Source of the DNA: Neckera pumila
Taxonomy: Eukaryota > Streptophyta > Bryopsida > Hypnales > Neckeraceae
NCBI GenBank assembly: GCA_963969595.1
Contig: OZ018409.1
Coordinates: 35,787,282 to 35,851,281, forward strand
Length of the DNA stretch: 64,000 nucleotides
Reading direction: 5' to 3'
Shown here: positions 11,463 to 23,100 of the stretch, piece after piece
How the letters are laid out: every line of letters starts with the position of its first letter
How positions within the stretch are numbered: position 1 is the first letter of the stretch
Program-made: the position numbers and the translations under genes
Notes under the pieces: generated by a model
The model's input: only the letters and a program-made list of their open reading frames with translations
Told to the model about the DNA's origin: nothing
Databases searched by the model: none

Positions 11463-11894
11463 TCACAGCCAAGCATACACGAAAACAGGTGGTTTCCCAA
11501 CGTTGTTGCGGTAGAAACCATCTGGAGCCACATGCCATTCGTAATGCTTGCAAGGACGACTCTTGGTCCCCTCCCATCCCAAATCCGTCCACACCTTGAA
11601 CGCTTGGTGCTTGGCTCCCCATCGGAAGCTGCAATGGTACAGCGTGGTTCCCCAAAAGATAGTTGGGCGTGAACCCCCACCCGAATTGCTGCCCGTTCAC
11701 CAGTCTTCTCTCCCAAGTCGTCGTCCCCGGACTTGCAGTGCACTTGGATGGTGCCTCCCACTCGGTTGAAGATCGTCACGTCCGCTGGGCTGGCGAAGGG
11801 CTTGGTGGTGGCAGAGTCCAACAGGAGCAGCAGCAGCAGCAGAAGTGTTGAGATGAAGAGTGTCGATCGGTGCCATGATTCTTGGTTTCGCCAT
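11463..11894 (-). pseudogene. S1/SPH (plant self-incompatibility-like) secreted protein, frameshifted
   Basis: Three minus-strand frames together carry the S1/SPH family pattern. A Leu-rich signal-peptide stretch (LLLLLLLLDSATTKPFA) leads into VTIFNRVGGTIQVHCKSGDDD in one frame. Then comes NGQQFGWGFTPNY in a second frame, and then FWGTTLYHCSFRWG, KHYEWHVAPDGFY and a C-terminal VFVYAWL with TGA at 11463-11465 in a third. The family (Self-incomp_S1) normally has about 110-140 residues with SKDDDLG-like and FxCxFxW-like motifs, all visible here. At least two single-base shifts break it. The ATG-containing frame (MAKPRIMAP) is also out of phase with the signal peptide across a CAG-rich run. A decayed gene is the simplest reading; sequencing error is the alternative. 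Confidence 0.8.
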
Positions 11895-12096
11895 CGATCA
11901 GATTGTGTGTGAAATCAGCAGCAGCAGCAAACGCAAAACCACGAGATCACTTGGAAATTAATCAGCAGGAACTCACTGTTGGTGCCATAATTCTTGGTCT
12001 TGCCATCAGCTTACAGTGTGCAAAGTTAGCAGCTGCAAACGTAACGAAAACCACGAGATAAACTTGGAAACTAAGCCAGCAGCAGGAAACACGATG
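11869..12096. repeat. Tandem duplication (~112 bp) of the SPH pseudogene 5' region
   Basis: The segments starting at 11869 and 11981 (GGTGCCAT.ATTCTTGGT) are diverged copies extending through ACCACGAGAT and CAGCAGGAA. Each copy carries, on the minus strand, an ATG followed by codons for A(K/R)PRIMAP, so the start region itself was duplicated. Confidence 0.75.
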
Positions 12097-12146
12097 TCTA
12101 CAGTAAACCTCTGAATGGTGAGGATGACTTATGTAGCTACTGCCCC

Positions 12147-12154
12147 TATATATA
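12147..12154 (-). promoter_or_regulatory. Candidate TATA box of the SPH pseudogene
   Basis: On the minus strand the sequence GGTATATATAGGGG lies about 260 bp upstream of the presumed start at 11894, or about 150 bp upstream of the duplicated upstream ATG. It is the best TATA match nearby. Confidence 0.4.
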
Positions 12155-12360
12155 CCTGTCACCAAGGGAGACACCGAAGGATACTCTTGCGATTTGCACT
12201 GCATCTTACGCTTACTACCATATCACTATCAATGCTTAGTCATATTGACTTTGTTTGCTTGATGATGTGATATATGAGAAATCGCAAGAAATGGGAACCT
12301 CAGAGATATCTGTAGGAGTCTTACTTTTGAGATGTCAAGATCTTGTGTGCTTGTCAAATG

Positions 12361-12501
12361 CATTAGAGGAGATTTGAGGCTTCCAGAGGACCGTTTCAGG
12401 TATGGTGTTGACCACATTAGCTAGCAGTTATTCTGCGTTCCCGCAATTTGTGAACATAGGATAATTCACAGTCTCTTGGAGGCCTCAAATAACATCTAAT
12501 G
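12361..12501. mobile_element. CATTAG-type short inverted-repeat element
   Basis: A 141-bp unit. The left end CATTAGAGGAGATTTGAGGC pairs with a right end that reads CATTAGATGTTATTTGAGGC on the minus strand, and the match continues into TCCA.AG. It is non-coding. Flanking bases show no evident target duplication. Confidence 0.7.
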
Positions 12502-13463
12502 TGTTCAGGACAGGCAAAAGTAAAGAATCTGGAAGGGTTCATGCATGCAATCACACTTATATGATTTCAGAGATTGAGGTGAAAATATTCTCAATTGCTT
12601 TGCATCATATAGCATGAGAAAAAGGTTACGTTATTATCATGGGATTCCATGTGGTGTGTGAGAATTTGATACTAGAGGAAATGAACTAAGAGATTTTGAT
12701 AAAGAGAAGATGAAACCAGTGCCCTAGGCCCCCACCCCACCCCTCCCTTGATTTTATACAAAGAGAAGGAAAACTACCAAGGCAACTTCAAAAACTTCCC
12801 AAATGCTAGAGAGAAACTACCAGTGAAAAAGTTTGAATAGCTACCTTACTCAAAAAACAAGTTGCTTTTTCAAATTAAAAAAATAGTCTAGTTTTTTTTG
12901 TATTCTAATCAGTCACTTTCCCATGGTTTTGCTCTTTCCTTGCTTGATCTTTGGATTGAAAAAATGAAACAAAATCATTTTTTACATCAGCATTTATTGA
13001 GATAAAAAGAACATTTCACCTCATCATTTTATAACTCTTTTGTAAAATTGGACAAACATTAGTGCACAAAAATACAAAGCCATGGAGCTTCAAAGGTTGA
13101 TAAGTATTGCATCCTTACGGTTATTTGAATGAAAAGTTGGTAGCTAGGTATTGCACTTTTCTAGTAATTTGAATGAAAACTCATGGGCTTTTAACCCCTA
13201 AAAGCCCAAGGGGTTTGTATAAAATACAAATGTGTTATAAAAATCTCCCATATGGCCATGGTAAACATCCAATTGGGATCAGATAAAAAATAATAAACTA
13301 ATTTGAAAAGATTTGAAAAGATTATTTGAAGCCAAAGAGTGAACAAGTTTCAAAATTAACCTACAAGCTCAATGGTGTACTATTATTCATCTCAATATTA
13401 ACAAATTCAAATACCAGCACATTCAAAAGTAATGAGAAGAAGGGGAGTAGAAAGGGAATGAGA
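12502..13463. other. Intergenic AT-rich DNA with a lone TTAACCCCTAAA end
   Basis: No gene seen. At 13191 the sequence TTAACCCCTAAAAGCCC matches the ends of the TTAA-flanked elements described elsewhere, but no partner could be assigned. A partial hairpin with AAGGGGTTT follows it. Confidence 0.45.
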
Positions 13464-13672
13464 CATTAGAGGACTTTTGAAGGCATTAGGAGACCGTTTC
13501 AAACTTGTTCCCTTGCTGTAAACCAGTGATATGTTGTCAGAATATTAAAATAAAATAATTCAATATTATTATCTAACTGGGTAGTTTCTCGACCACATCA
13601 CACTATCGATGTGGCAAAATTTCCATAGTCCGAGAACTTGAAGTCTTCTGAAGGCCTCAAAAATCCTATATT
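13464..13672. mobile_element. CATTAG-type short inverted-repeat element, diverged
   Basis: The left end CATTAGAGGACTTTTGAAGG pairs with a right end reading ATATAGGATTTTTGAGGCC on the minus strand. The subterminal AGGAGACCGTTTC is shared with the element at 12361. The interior CTCGACCACATCA is the reverse complement of a motif in the next element. Confidence 0.55.
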
Positions 13673-13713
13673 AGCAAAGAACTGAAGATTAAGTATTAGA
13701 TAAAGTGTAGAAG

Positions 13714-13989
13714 CATTAGAAGAGATTTGAGGCTTTTAAGAGCCCGCGAGTTATCCTGCGTTTCCGCAGCGTTCCCATGCAGGAAAGCTGCTGGCTGATG
13801 TGGTCGAGAGAGTGCCACGTCATTTTCAAAAAAAAAATTGGCTTGAAATGATATTTGGGAGAGAAATTTTTTTTGAAATTTTTTTTGAAATTTTTTTTTC
13901 TGATAGCCCGTATCAGTTGTTCACAGATTTGGCCAAATTGGGGAACGGGCCTAAAACGGCCCTCCAATGCCCTCAAATCTCTTCTAATG
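13714..13989. mobile_element. CATTAG-type short inverted-repeat element
   Basis: 276 bp. The ends CATTAGAAGAGATTTGAGG.. and ..CCTCAAATCTCTTCTAATG are perfect inverted repeats over about 19 bp. The interior has CTGCGTTTCCGCAG and a T-rich core. It is the clearest member of the 12-14 kb cluster. Confidence 0.8.
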
Positions 13990-15055
13990 TTAGAAAAATG
14001 AAGGAAGAAGGTGGAGAATCAAACACCAAGATATTTAGGAGAAAATTAGGCATGAGAATTTTTATGCATTAATTAAATTTGGTTTTGGTGTTTGTCTCCA
14101 AGCTTCATTCAAGGTTGAGTTTGACTTGAGTCATTTAATTAGATTCTTGATAGGGCTTAGGTAGGCTAGTTGTTTCCATTAGCATAACTTCTACATTAAT
14201 TATCATACATAGAAATCAATATCAACAAAAAATAATGAAAACTTTCAAAGCCAAATGATTTTGGAAATTAATAAGTCACCTTTGCCAAATCCAAGGAAAA
14301 TTAATAACAAAGAAAGTCAAAATGTTGGAAAAGATTTCAATACAACTTGATGCCAATACATGTCCACAAAATAATAAGTGGAGAGGTTATTTTTATAATG
14401 AAAACTATTATCCATCATGAATCTTCAAAGGATATGGGACAATTTGAAGCTAAGAGCTTGATCACTCATTATCAAAATGCTGAAATTGTATACTCTAGAT
14501 CTCATTTTGGCATACTAAAATAAGTTTCTTGGAACAAGCTATTTTACATGCCAAAATGAGGTCGGAAGTTCTACATTGAACACAATTCTTACTTTTGACT
14601 TAACCCCTAAAGGACCAACATGCGGTTTTTGGCCGTTTAGAATTTTTGGGCAGGTACGTACAATTAGAGATTTCCATATTTTTGGCTGAAATTTTAATAG
14701 AAGTTGGGGGCAAGGAATATCTTTCATATGCACCAAATTTCATGACATTTGGAAATACGAGTCAAAAGCTATGCCTAATATGTTACTTTTTTTTGTAACT
14801 GGGCAATCCGGATAGATTAGAAAAAATCATTTTTTTTTAAAACGAAAATTTGAAATTGTTTTTTCAGAGTTGTAGATAGGTAAAAAGCTTTAAATCATCC
14901 CATTTTGATCAGTGAGTCAAAAGTTATGAAGATTTTAAGTTTGCGGGCAGTTATGGATTCTCTAACTAAAATAAACTTTGAAGTCCCTTATCTTACTCAA
15001 TTTTCAATATTTTTTGAAAAAAATAAAATTGTAGGGTGTAGATCATTTATTCAAA

Positions 15056-15360
15056 CATTAGAGAAAATCTGGACTCACTACAAGGCTGGTTGGGGTGCGT
15101 GCCAATGTGCAATTAGAGAAAAAATTAGCCGAAAAGCTGCAACAGTCAGTGTAAGATGAGCAGTCAGACAAGGTGCCCCGTCGGACTGCCGTCGGACTGC
15201 CGTTTAAAAAAAATAAAAAAAAATAAAAAAAAAAATAAATTTAAATTTAAAATTTTTTTTTATTTTTTTTTTATTTTTTATTTTTCCCTGTATTTGCACT
15301 CCCGCCGAAAATCTGGACTCTCCCAAACAGCCCTCTGGAGAGTCTAGATTTTCTGTAATG
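15056..15360. mobile_element. CATTAG-type element nested in the TTAA element
   Basis: 305 bp. The left end CATTAGAGAAAATCTGGACT pairs with a right end reading CATTACAGAAAATCTAGACT on the minus strand; homology continues through GGCTG.TTGGG. The core is a run of A/T homopolymers. A subterminal CTGTATTTGCAC occurs at 15288-15299. Confidence 0.8.
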
Positions 15361-16049
15361 CTTTGCCACCATTGGGATTAGCATAATTTTAGTTACATAA
15401 TTAAATTCTTGACAATTTTTTATTTTGAATCATTCTCTACTTCTACCTACTTATTATTTTTTTCCTATATATTGTACAATTTCAAATGAAGTGAAAATTT
15501 TCAAACATGTAGCCAACTTGTCTAGGAAAAGAATCCAAAGAATCACCATCATTGTGGGCATTTTTTCATCAAAAAGTGAGCTTGTGAAGTGCTGCTGCCT
15601 TGTTTTTTGTAGGCCCCAAAAAATGGTCTTAGTGAATTTGAATGTTTATATCTTGCAATCCACATGGTGGAAATTCTTGAAATTTTTAAAATATGTTCTC
15701 AAGTCACCATACTACAAGATCCTACGGTTATATGTGTCAACAAAAGATTTTTTTCAAAAATTGGATAATTGTACTAAAAATGGTTGTTTTCGAGCGTTTT
15801 TAGTGAGAACATAGTTGTAGATAAGCTTAGGTCGTCAAATTATAATTAAACAAAACCCAAGGCTAATAGTAAAGTTCGTTCGAAGGGAGGCTATTAAATA
15901 GGGATACTTCTAATTACCAAATGAGTCATTGCAATTATAGAAAATATAAAGAAAATTCATTCCTTAACCACAAGCATAAATATTTTTCTTACGCGGTAAT
16001 ATCTAACTACTAGATTTGACACTCCACTCTTAAAGCCCACAAGGGTAAG

Positions 16050-17565
16050 AATTTCTCCCAAATTGGATCTTTTTCCATCTTTAGTTTCTTTAATTTATTT
16101 TATTCTTTCATCTTTTACTTTGAACTCCTTTTATCTTTCCAACTTGGACACCTAAACTCAGCCTCGCAAATTGACTGCACAACTTCCAATTCGGTCTTTG
16201 CTGCTTCAACAATACTTTTCCAATTCGGACCAGTCTTATCACAAGTACAACTAGGAATTGACTACTTCCTAATCAAATCAGCCTTGCCTTCCGATTTGGG
16301 AACCACACATTCTTTTCTGCCCAGTTGGACTTTTCAACTTCCGCATCCCATTTGGTCTCTCAGCATATAATCTCACTCACAAATCATGAACCAAATTGGA
16401 TACATAGCAAACAGCATTCAAGCTCTAAACAAATTCCCATTAGAACAGTGGTCTCTCTTACATCCCGACTTGGACTTAACATATAACAAATCCTTATCCA
16501 GCCAACATACATTAACCACTACATAATTTACTTGACTGATTTACAATTTAGACTTTCTTAATTTATACTACAATGACATATACAATCCCAACTTGGATCA
16601 ATCAAACATACAAGTGCAAATAATGTCCAACTGGCGCATCACTGTAATCTCATAAAATCATGCAATTAGGATTCAACACTAAAAAAACTTCACATACATT
16701 CAAACATCACACATAACATTCACAACACCAATTTGGCTAAAACTGAATTCATATTAATTTTCAAATTGGTGATTAAATCACCGTTATAGATTTAACAATT
16801 TGTTCACAAGTTATCCTCAAGATTTAACAATTAACTCCAGTACTACACTTCATCGCTAAAATACTACAAACTCCAAATTGGCCTTCTAACTTCTCAACTT
16901 CAATCACCCACTTGGACAAATCCACATCGCCACAATTCCACTTCTTTGCACAACATATCGCCATACACTGGCACACAAACATTCCAACTTGGATACAACA
17001 TCACTCAACCATATCGACCCAACTTGGAATTTCAAAACAGACACCGATCCAGATCCGACTAGGAAATCACACTTGCAACACCCCACTCGGACTCAACTCT
17101 TCTTCACAACAGACTGACACCCAATTAGCACAAACAAACATACACAATCACTCACACTCAACACAACACATTCGCCAAAAACGCAAAAGGAATTACACAG
17201 CTCTACTCAGCTGGACACACAACACGCTCACTCGATACTGGGTGATCTCCGAATTGGGAAGACAGACCAAATAGGAACCAAGCCGGCTAACAGTTAGCCA
17301 ACCGACTTGGACTTCAACTACAAGCATACACCCATTCGAACTCACACCAACACACTAAATCACGACTTGGACCGACCACACAACCTACCAAACACTGACC
17401 AACCAACTTGGAATTTAAACACAACCAACTACCTAACCAACAAAACAATTCACCCATCATCTAACCACAAGTATCTTCCTAATTGGGCTGACTTAAACCA
17501 ACATGCTTACCTACTGCACTCCAACTTGGTTAAAATATATTAAAAGAACCTCAAATTGGTACACA
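16050..17565. repeat. G-poor tract with ~30 scattered CCAACTTGGA-like motifs
   Basis: Degenerate copies of CC(A/G)A(C/A/T)T(T/C)GGA occur in one orientation about every 30-60 bp (for example near 16138, 16185, 16219, 16320, 16463, 16586, 16906, 16984, 17016, 17300, 17401 and 17521). G outside the motif is rare on the + strand. The spacers are unique C/A/T-rich sequence, not copies of each other. The long open frames at 16912-17543 follow from the scarcity of stops in CA-rich DNA, so I call no gene. Confidence 0.75.
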
Positions 17566-17679
17566 AAGATGACAAAAACTCAACAAACACATTCAAAAAC
17601 TCAACAAATTACATTAAAAAAGTTAAAAACTTCAAAACAACTAGGCTGTCTACAATAGTCATGGAACTTTAGGGGTTAA

Positions 17680-20149
17680 CTAGGCTATGAGAGGTTGAGC
17701 TCCTAGTAGTCCTAGTTTACATATCCCACCTAGATTGTTTTACCTCCTACCTCCCCACTCCTATAAGTAGATTGTTTGTAAACCTTCATTTACTCACAAC
17801 AAAAATGATTCTCAAATCTATGTAAGGTGGTTGGGGTCGTTGCAAGAAATACTTGTCCTTTTTTTTTGTCTCCTTGGCCTTAGACATTTAGGCCTCATAA
17901 CATTTGTCTTATGTCTATTTTCTATGAGGTTTGAATGAAAGTACATATAGAAGTTTTAGACATTGAGTTATTTTTTCAATTTTTTTCAAATTAGTTTATT
18001 ATTTTCAAATTTCTCCCAATTGGATGTCTACCTTGGCCATTTTGGGGTTTTATAGTACTATTTATGACCCAAATTTTTCCAAAAATAATAAAATGTTCAA
18101 CTTCTACATGTACTCAAAGTGCACTACCTTTGCGCATGTGCACAGGATACAATTGTTTTTTCCCAAAGATCAAAATAGTTGAGAAGAAGCATCTTCAAGT
18201 AAAAATAAATAAATTGAGGGGGGTGGCAAGGGGTTTGAATTTTTTACTATTTTCTAAAAATAATATACCAAAGGTTCTATTTTCTTGCATTTTTTAACAC
18301 TCTTTGACCGTGCATAACTTTTAGAGATAAATTTTTCATAGGTTTGAATTTTCACACACATACTTTTTGAATGTTTACAAATTATCTATATTTTATTATA
18401 TTTTTTAAAAATTTATTTTAAAAGTCACAATACTTTAGTACTAAGGCCGTTTTTAGCCAAATCATTAAGTGTTTCTTGCAACTGTCCATTTGCCAAATAA
18501 TTAGAATATTCTTGAGTTTAATGCTCAAATTTTTAGAAATAATATTTTAAAGTGTCGAAGTTCATTTGGGACTTTAATTAATTATTTGGTAAAAGTGTGC
18601 CAAAGGTGACCTCCAAGTACAGTAGTATAATTGAAATCCACTACAATTGAAATTCACGAAGTGAGTGGATGAAAATTAGAAGTAGTAATTTTTCAATGGA
18701 CTAGGAGGTAGCAATGTTGGGGCTCCCACATTATAGGGGAGCAAAAGGGACGGACCCCCAACATTGATTAATAATGTTATACAATTTTAGCATTAATGGT
18801 GTATCCCTATTATTATATTCAAAGCATTGTACTAATACCTGTGCTCCATGTTGGCCAATCCATGTAATCAATGCATGTTTTTAAGCTCTAAAAGAAGACA
18901 CTTTAGTCCTAAACCCTTAAAGGATTTAAGGCCACGACATGGCTTCTACACCTATATTTGTAAAAAATTCTATATGTGAACCTTACTAATAATTTGTGAA
19001 CAACAAAGAGATCCTACATGATTTTCTCTGTTGAATTTGCTTATGCAATCCAATTGAGAAAGGATTGATTGTGCAATTTTTGGCGATTTTCTTGAGAATG
19101 AAAAAAGGTGGTATGAGTCATTACTTTACATTTTCATATTTTTTTTCTATGCCTCAAAATGACTTGAAAAAAATTGCACATCAATATTACAATGATATGT
19201 ATATGTCGGGAAAAAATCAGAGTTTTGGGAGCACTTTAGAGCATTCCCGATTTCAACATTTTGATTTCAACGTATATACAAACTACCCTCTAACTGACAT
19301 CCTTCATCAATCTTGTCAACGATGGCATTTTCTCAAATGTGCAATTTCATTGATCTTTTGATTAATGGATAGCTAATAAAGGCTTTTTTCATTTCAATGG
19401 TGGCAATCATCAAAATTATTCTACACAAATGAAGAATTACGCTTGTTACAAGAACTAGTCACGAAAACAAGAACTATGGTCAAACACTCCTTGTCAACCT
19501 TGTAATGTTGCAAGCGTCACTCTTCTCAGTGACGCTTGAATGATAATCAAATGAGCTTGGATGGAGATTGGAAGGATTTTGTAATGTAATTTTTTTCTTT
19601 TTGACCATTCCCGGTGGGTTATAAAGACCATATTGGTGAGTTTTCAATCTTGTGAGTTTGCCTTTACAAAAATGAAAATTTAGTAAAATAAATAAATCAC
19701 CAAATATGCTATTTTAGTGTATTTTTAGGAAGTTGTTGTTCCTTGCTCTAAGTTTGAACTTTCTCCATAAAAAATGATATTTTTTGAGTTTGAGTCCAAC
19801 TAATGAAATGAAAATCATTTATTCTAATTTCCACTCCAATTTGAATTTTGAAAAAAAATCTTGAAAACTGAATATTTTATTGTAATTTGAACTTTGGGTG
19901 TATTTTCAATGTCTACTGAATTCTATTTATAGTATGATATGAAATTTATGTTTGCACTGTGATGTTCTTCACTATAATATACACATATGGCAAAAATTTC
20001 AGATTTTATGAGATAATTTTCTATTTGGTATGATCTTTCTTCACTTTTTTTTCAAAAATTCTCAAAAGAAACAATTGTCCACAAAAGAAAATCTAATATT
20101 TTTGTGAAGTAAAGAAGACATGTAATAAAAATGAATTTTTTTTGTTAAC
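17680..20149. other. Intergenic AT-rich DNA, nothing recognised
   Basis: Short open frames only. There is no recognisable domain and no RNA gene. A small imperfect CTTTAG/TTTAAGG hairpin occurs near 18900. Confidence 0.45.
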
Positions 20150-20157
20150 ATGTACAC

Positions 20158-23100
20158 CAGTGATTTTTTTTAGGCAATTTGGTACTAAATTGCACCAAAA
20201 AAAAGGCCTAGCACCACACCTATAGGAAAAAAAGGGGGCTATTTCCAGGTGAAATCGCCCATACAGCGCGCGGTATTAGGTCCCGATGCTGTTTCCGCTT
20301 GGAACTGGCGTAGTTGTCAGGGTTTGATCACCATTTGAACTCGACTCCTCCGCCTTTTCTTTTTTTCAAATTTCATGTCGTTGCGCAACCTTCACGTTGC
20401 AGTCGTCTCTCTTAGCGCCACTTCCTTGCCTATTGAATTGCCTTGATTGCCTTCTTTACGGCTGCCTTCAATTACAAGTAGCCCACTCCGCTTTGTCTTA
20501 GAGTTGTAAGGAGCCAGATCAGGGTGGTGGACTGCGCATTCATAGCTACTTCACTTCCTTGTACAATGTGTTGAAGTTTTTTCATGGGCACATTCATTTC
20601 CACTTCTTTAAGGGAGCGGCTGATTTTTTGGTGCTCCATCACTAGAATTATGGATCGGGATCGTGGAGGGTTTGAGTGTAGGGTGCACTACTGTATGTTA
20701 TGGCAATTGTATTTGGGTCGGGTAATTGGGCGTACTCAGGTGCGCTTAAATTTGCAATTCATGATGAAAGAAGCAGAGTATCCTTTTTGTCGTCTATTTT
20801 TCTTGTTTTATGTGCGGGTTGTTGTTGATATGCTTTGTTGGAAGTTGAGTTTGGTTGGGGTGCTCTTCCTTTTCCGAATTGGGTTCGCGGGTGCAAATTT
20901 TAGTGGTCGGGGTTGGGAATTTGTCTTTGGCAATGGCGGATTCTCCTTCTGCCAGTGCGGACTTGGGCAAAGCGCGCGTTGCAAAGGCCACAAACCGAGT
21001 CTTGGAGGCAGATAGGCGTAGGAGAAAATTAGACCGATTAGAGCGAGAGGCCAAAGCTGCCAAGAGGAAGGCTTCTTCGTCGAAGAGGTTGCTGGAAATG
21101 GAGGCGCGGAAGCTTGCGAAGAGTATGAACACAATGTACACATACTTCTCCTCCAGCATAAATTCTTTGAATCGGGGGCTATTGGAGTGCGCACTAGAGG
21201 AGGGTGATTGCAGCGTCGGCGCTTGTGGATCGCAATCCTTGGACACTAAAATTCTCCTCTCTTACCCTACCGTGGTTCATGTATCCGATGAAGAAGCAGC
21301 ATCTGAGGAGGATCCCGATTTCAGCAATGATGATATGGTTGATTCAGACGACAATGTGTTCATGGAGCCGCCCGGCCATGGTAGAAAGAAGCGGAAGACT
21401 GGAGGGCGCGATTGGAAGGGCCCGAAGGACACTAAAGCTTCCACGACAAGTACGCTCAAGAAATTGAAGAAAAATTATGATCTTCACAGGAAGTTCCAGT
21501 GCGATTGGGTAGCAAAACAACCTTGGAGCGAGGCGGTGTTGGTGGAGGATGGAGTACTTCATCTGGTCCGATGCAAGGCCTGCACAATTGTTTGTGGCAA
21601 ACAAGTGACGATGGCTCCGAAGTGGGATACCATTTCTAAACACGCCAATCGTGAAGTGTCTAAGAAGTGCATGGATCTCTACGCGACTCGTGGACCTACG
21701 ACCGTTGCCGAGCAGATCCAAAGCTGCAGTACAACCGAGTCCCGTCAAAAGAGAGTGCAGTTCGCGACGCTTTTCCAGTTGCTTTCCAGTGGCCGACCAA
21801 TGATAGAGTTCGAGTCCCGATTTGAGTTATACGAGTTCCTGGAGATGCCCGAATTGCCTTGGAAGCATTGGGCTGATGGCAGCAGCTAAATTATGGCCGA
21901 GCATTTATACGATTTTATTAAGCAGAAGAATAAATCACTAGTATCCATGGCCAATTACATCGCTTTGTCTGCTGACGAAACGACTGCATGCGATAACAAA
22001 TCATGGATCGCAATTCACGCTTACGTGATACAGAACTGGTCTCACGTGCCTATTCTTTTATTGATCTAGAAGATGGACTCGGATGGTGCCACTACGAACA
22101 ACTTGATGAAAGTCATCACCAGCATCTTGTGCTCCGCTGGTGGTTTAGGTGATTTGGAGATGGTTGAGAAGCTTCTGTGCTTTGGCACGGACGGTGTGAC
22201 AACGTTTCAAGGCCTGAAGTCTGGAGGCACAACTCAAATAAAGGAAAAGTACGCACCTTTTGCTACGGGCGTCCACTGTTGTGCGCACCGGTTGAACTTG
22301 GCAGCGCAGTCTTTGTCGTCGATGACTATCATGCACTCTGTCGAAGAAGTGCTTCGGATGACTCGCTCTTATTTTGCCCATTCTCCCAAGAAGGCAATGG
22401 AATTTCGAGCTCTGGCCCAGTAACTCAATTCCAAAGGGCTGAAGTTGCTGAAAAATGTCAAAACCAAGTGGATCAGTTGCCTTGCACTGATGCGCAGGCT
22501 CCTAGCAGAATACAAGGGTGTCATAGGTATGATGCTGGCTGACAAGAATGATCGGAAGTGGGGCCAAAAGGCAAAGGTGAGTGCCATCGTCTCTCTCTCT
22601 CTTTGTTGTAGTAAGTTCTTTCTTTCTTTCTTGTGTTTTCCCGGTTATCTATTTAGGTTCTTTGTCTTCTAAGGTTTATAATTGCAAACAATCAGCTTCA
22701 TTGAAATGCTTTGTTGTTTGATCTCTCTTGACATGCCACCGTTTCAACCCTCTTGTGTGAGCTTCATTTTGATTATTCAATTGTGTGCTTGTTTTGAGTG
22801 TAGGCCAATTTAGCTCTCCTCCTTGATCCCTATGTGTTGCTGGGAATATTGGCAATGTTGCCGTTGTTGGAGGAGATTGATACTTTCATACAGTGGGCTC
22901 AAAGGCGCAATGCCTTCATCTGTGACTTTGTTGGGGCCTTGGGCACCTACTAGCACAAGTTATTCACATTTTATCTCAATGCCAATACAGCCTTCCGTAA
23001 GGATGAGTTCCACGCCTATAATCAGGTACTGCAATGTTCTCATGAGTCGATCCTCCTCAAGTGGGAGGCAAACTTGAACTTGCCTTATGAGACCTTGGCG

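Larger units (their letters stand above)
14600..17679. mobile_element. Possible TTAA-flanked (piggyBac-like) element containing nested insertions
   Basis: TTAACCCCTAAAGGACC at 14600 and its inverted form (revcomp TTAACCCCTAAAGTTCC) ending at 17679 form a pair flanked by TTAA. The first ~1.2 kb resembles the 937-bp element at 57447-58383: both contain TACAAGATCCT.CGGTTA followed by a TTTTCGAGCG or TTTTGAGCG block. The present right end may belong to a different copy. A CATTAG element and the G-poor motif tract lie inside. Confidence 0.45.

Noticed and set aside
11249..11769. + strand open frames over the SPH region
   Set aside because: They are antisense to the readable S1/SPH domain, which has far stronger support.
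16912..17543. Two + strand open frames of 120 and 78 codons
   Set aside because: They lie in the G-poor CA-rich tract where stops are rare; the translations are T/N/H/Q-rich and track the repeated motif rather than a protein.
16050..17565. CRISPR-like array (short motif with unique spacers)
   Set aside because: The motif is only about 10 bp and degenerate, spacing is irregular, and the DNA is a plant nuclear genome.
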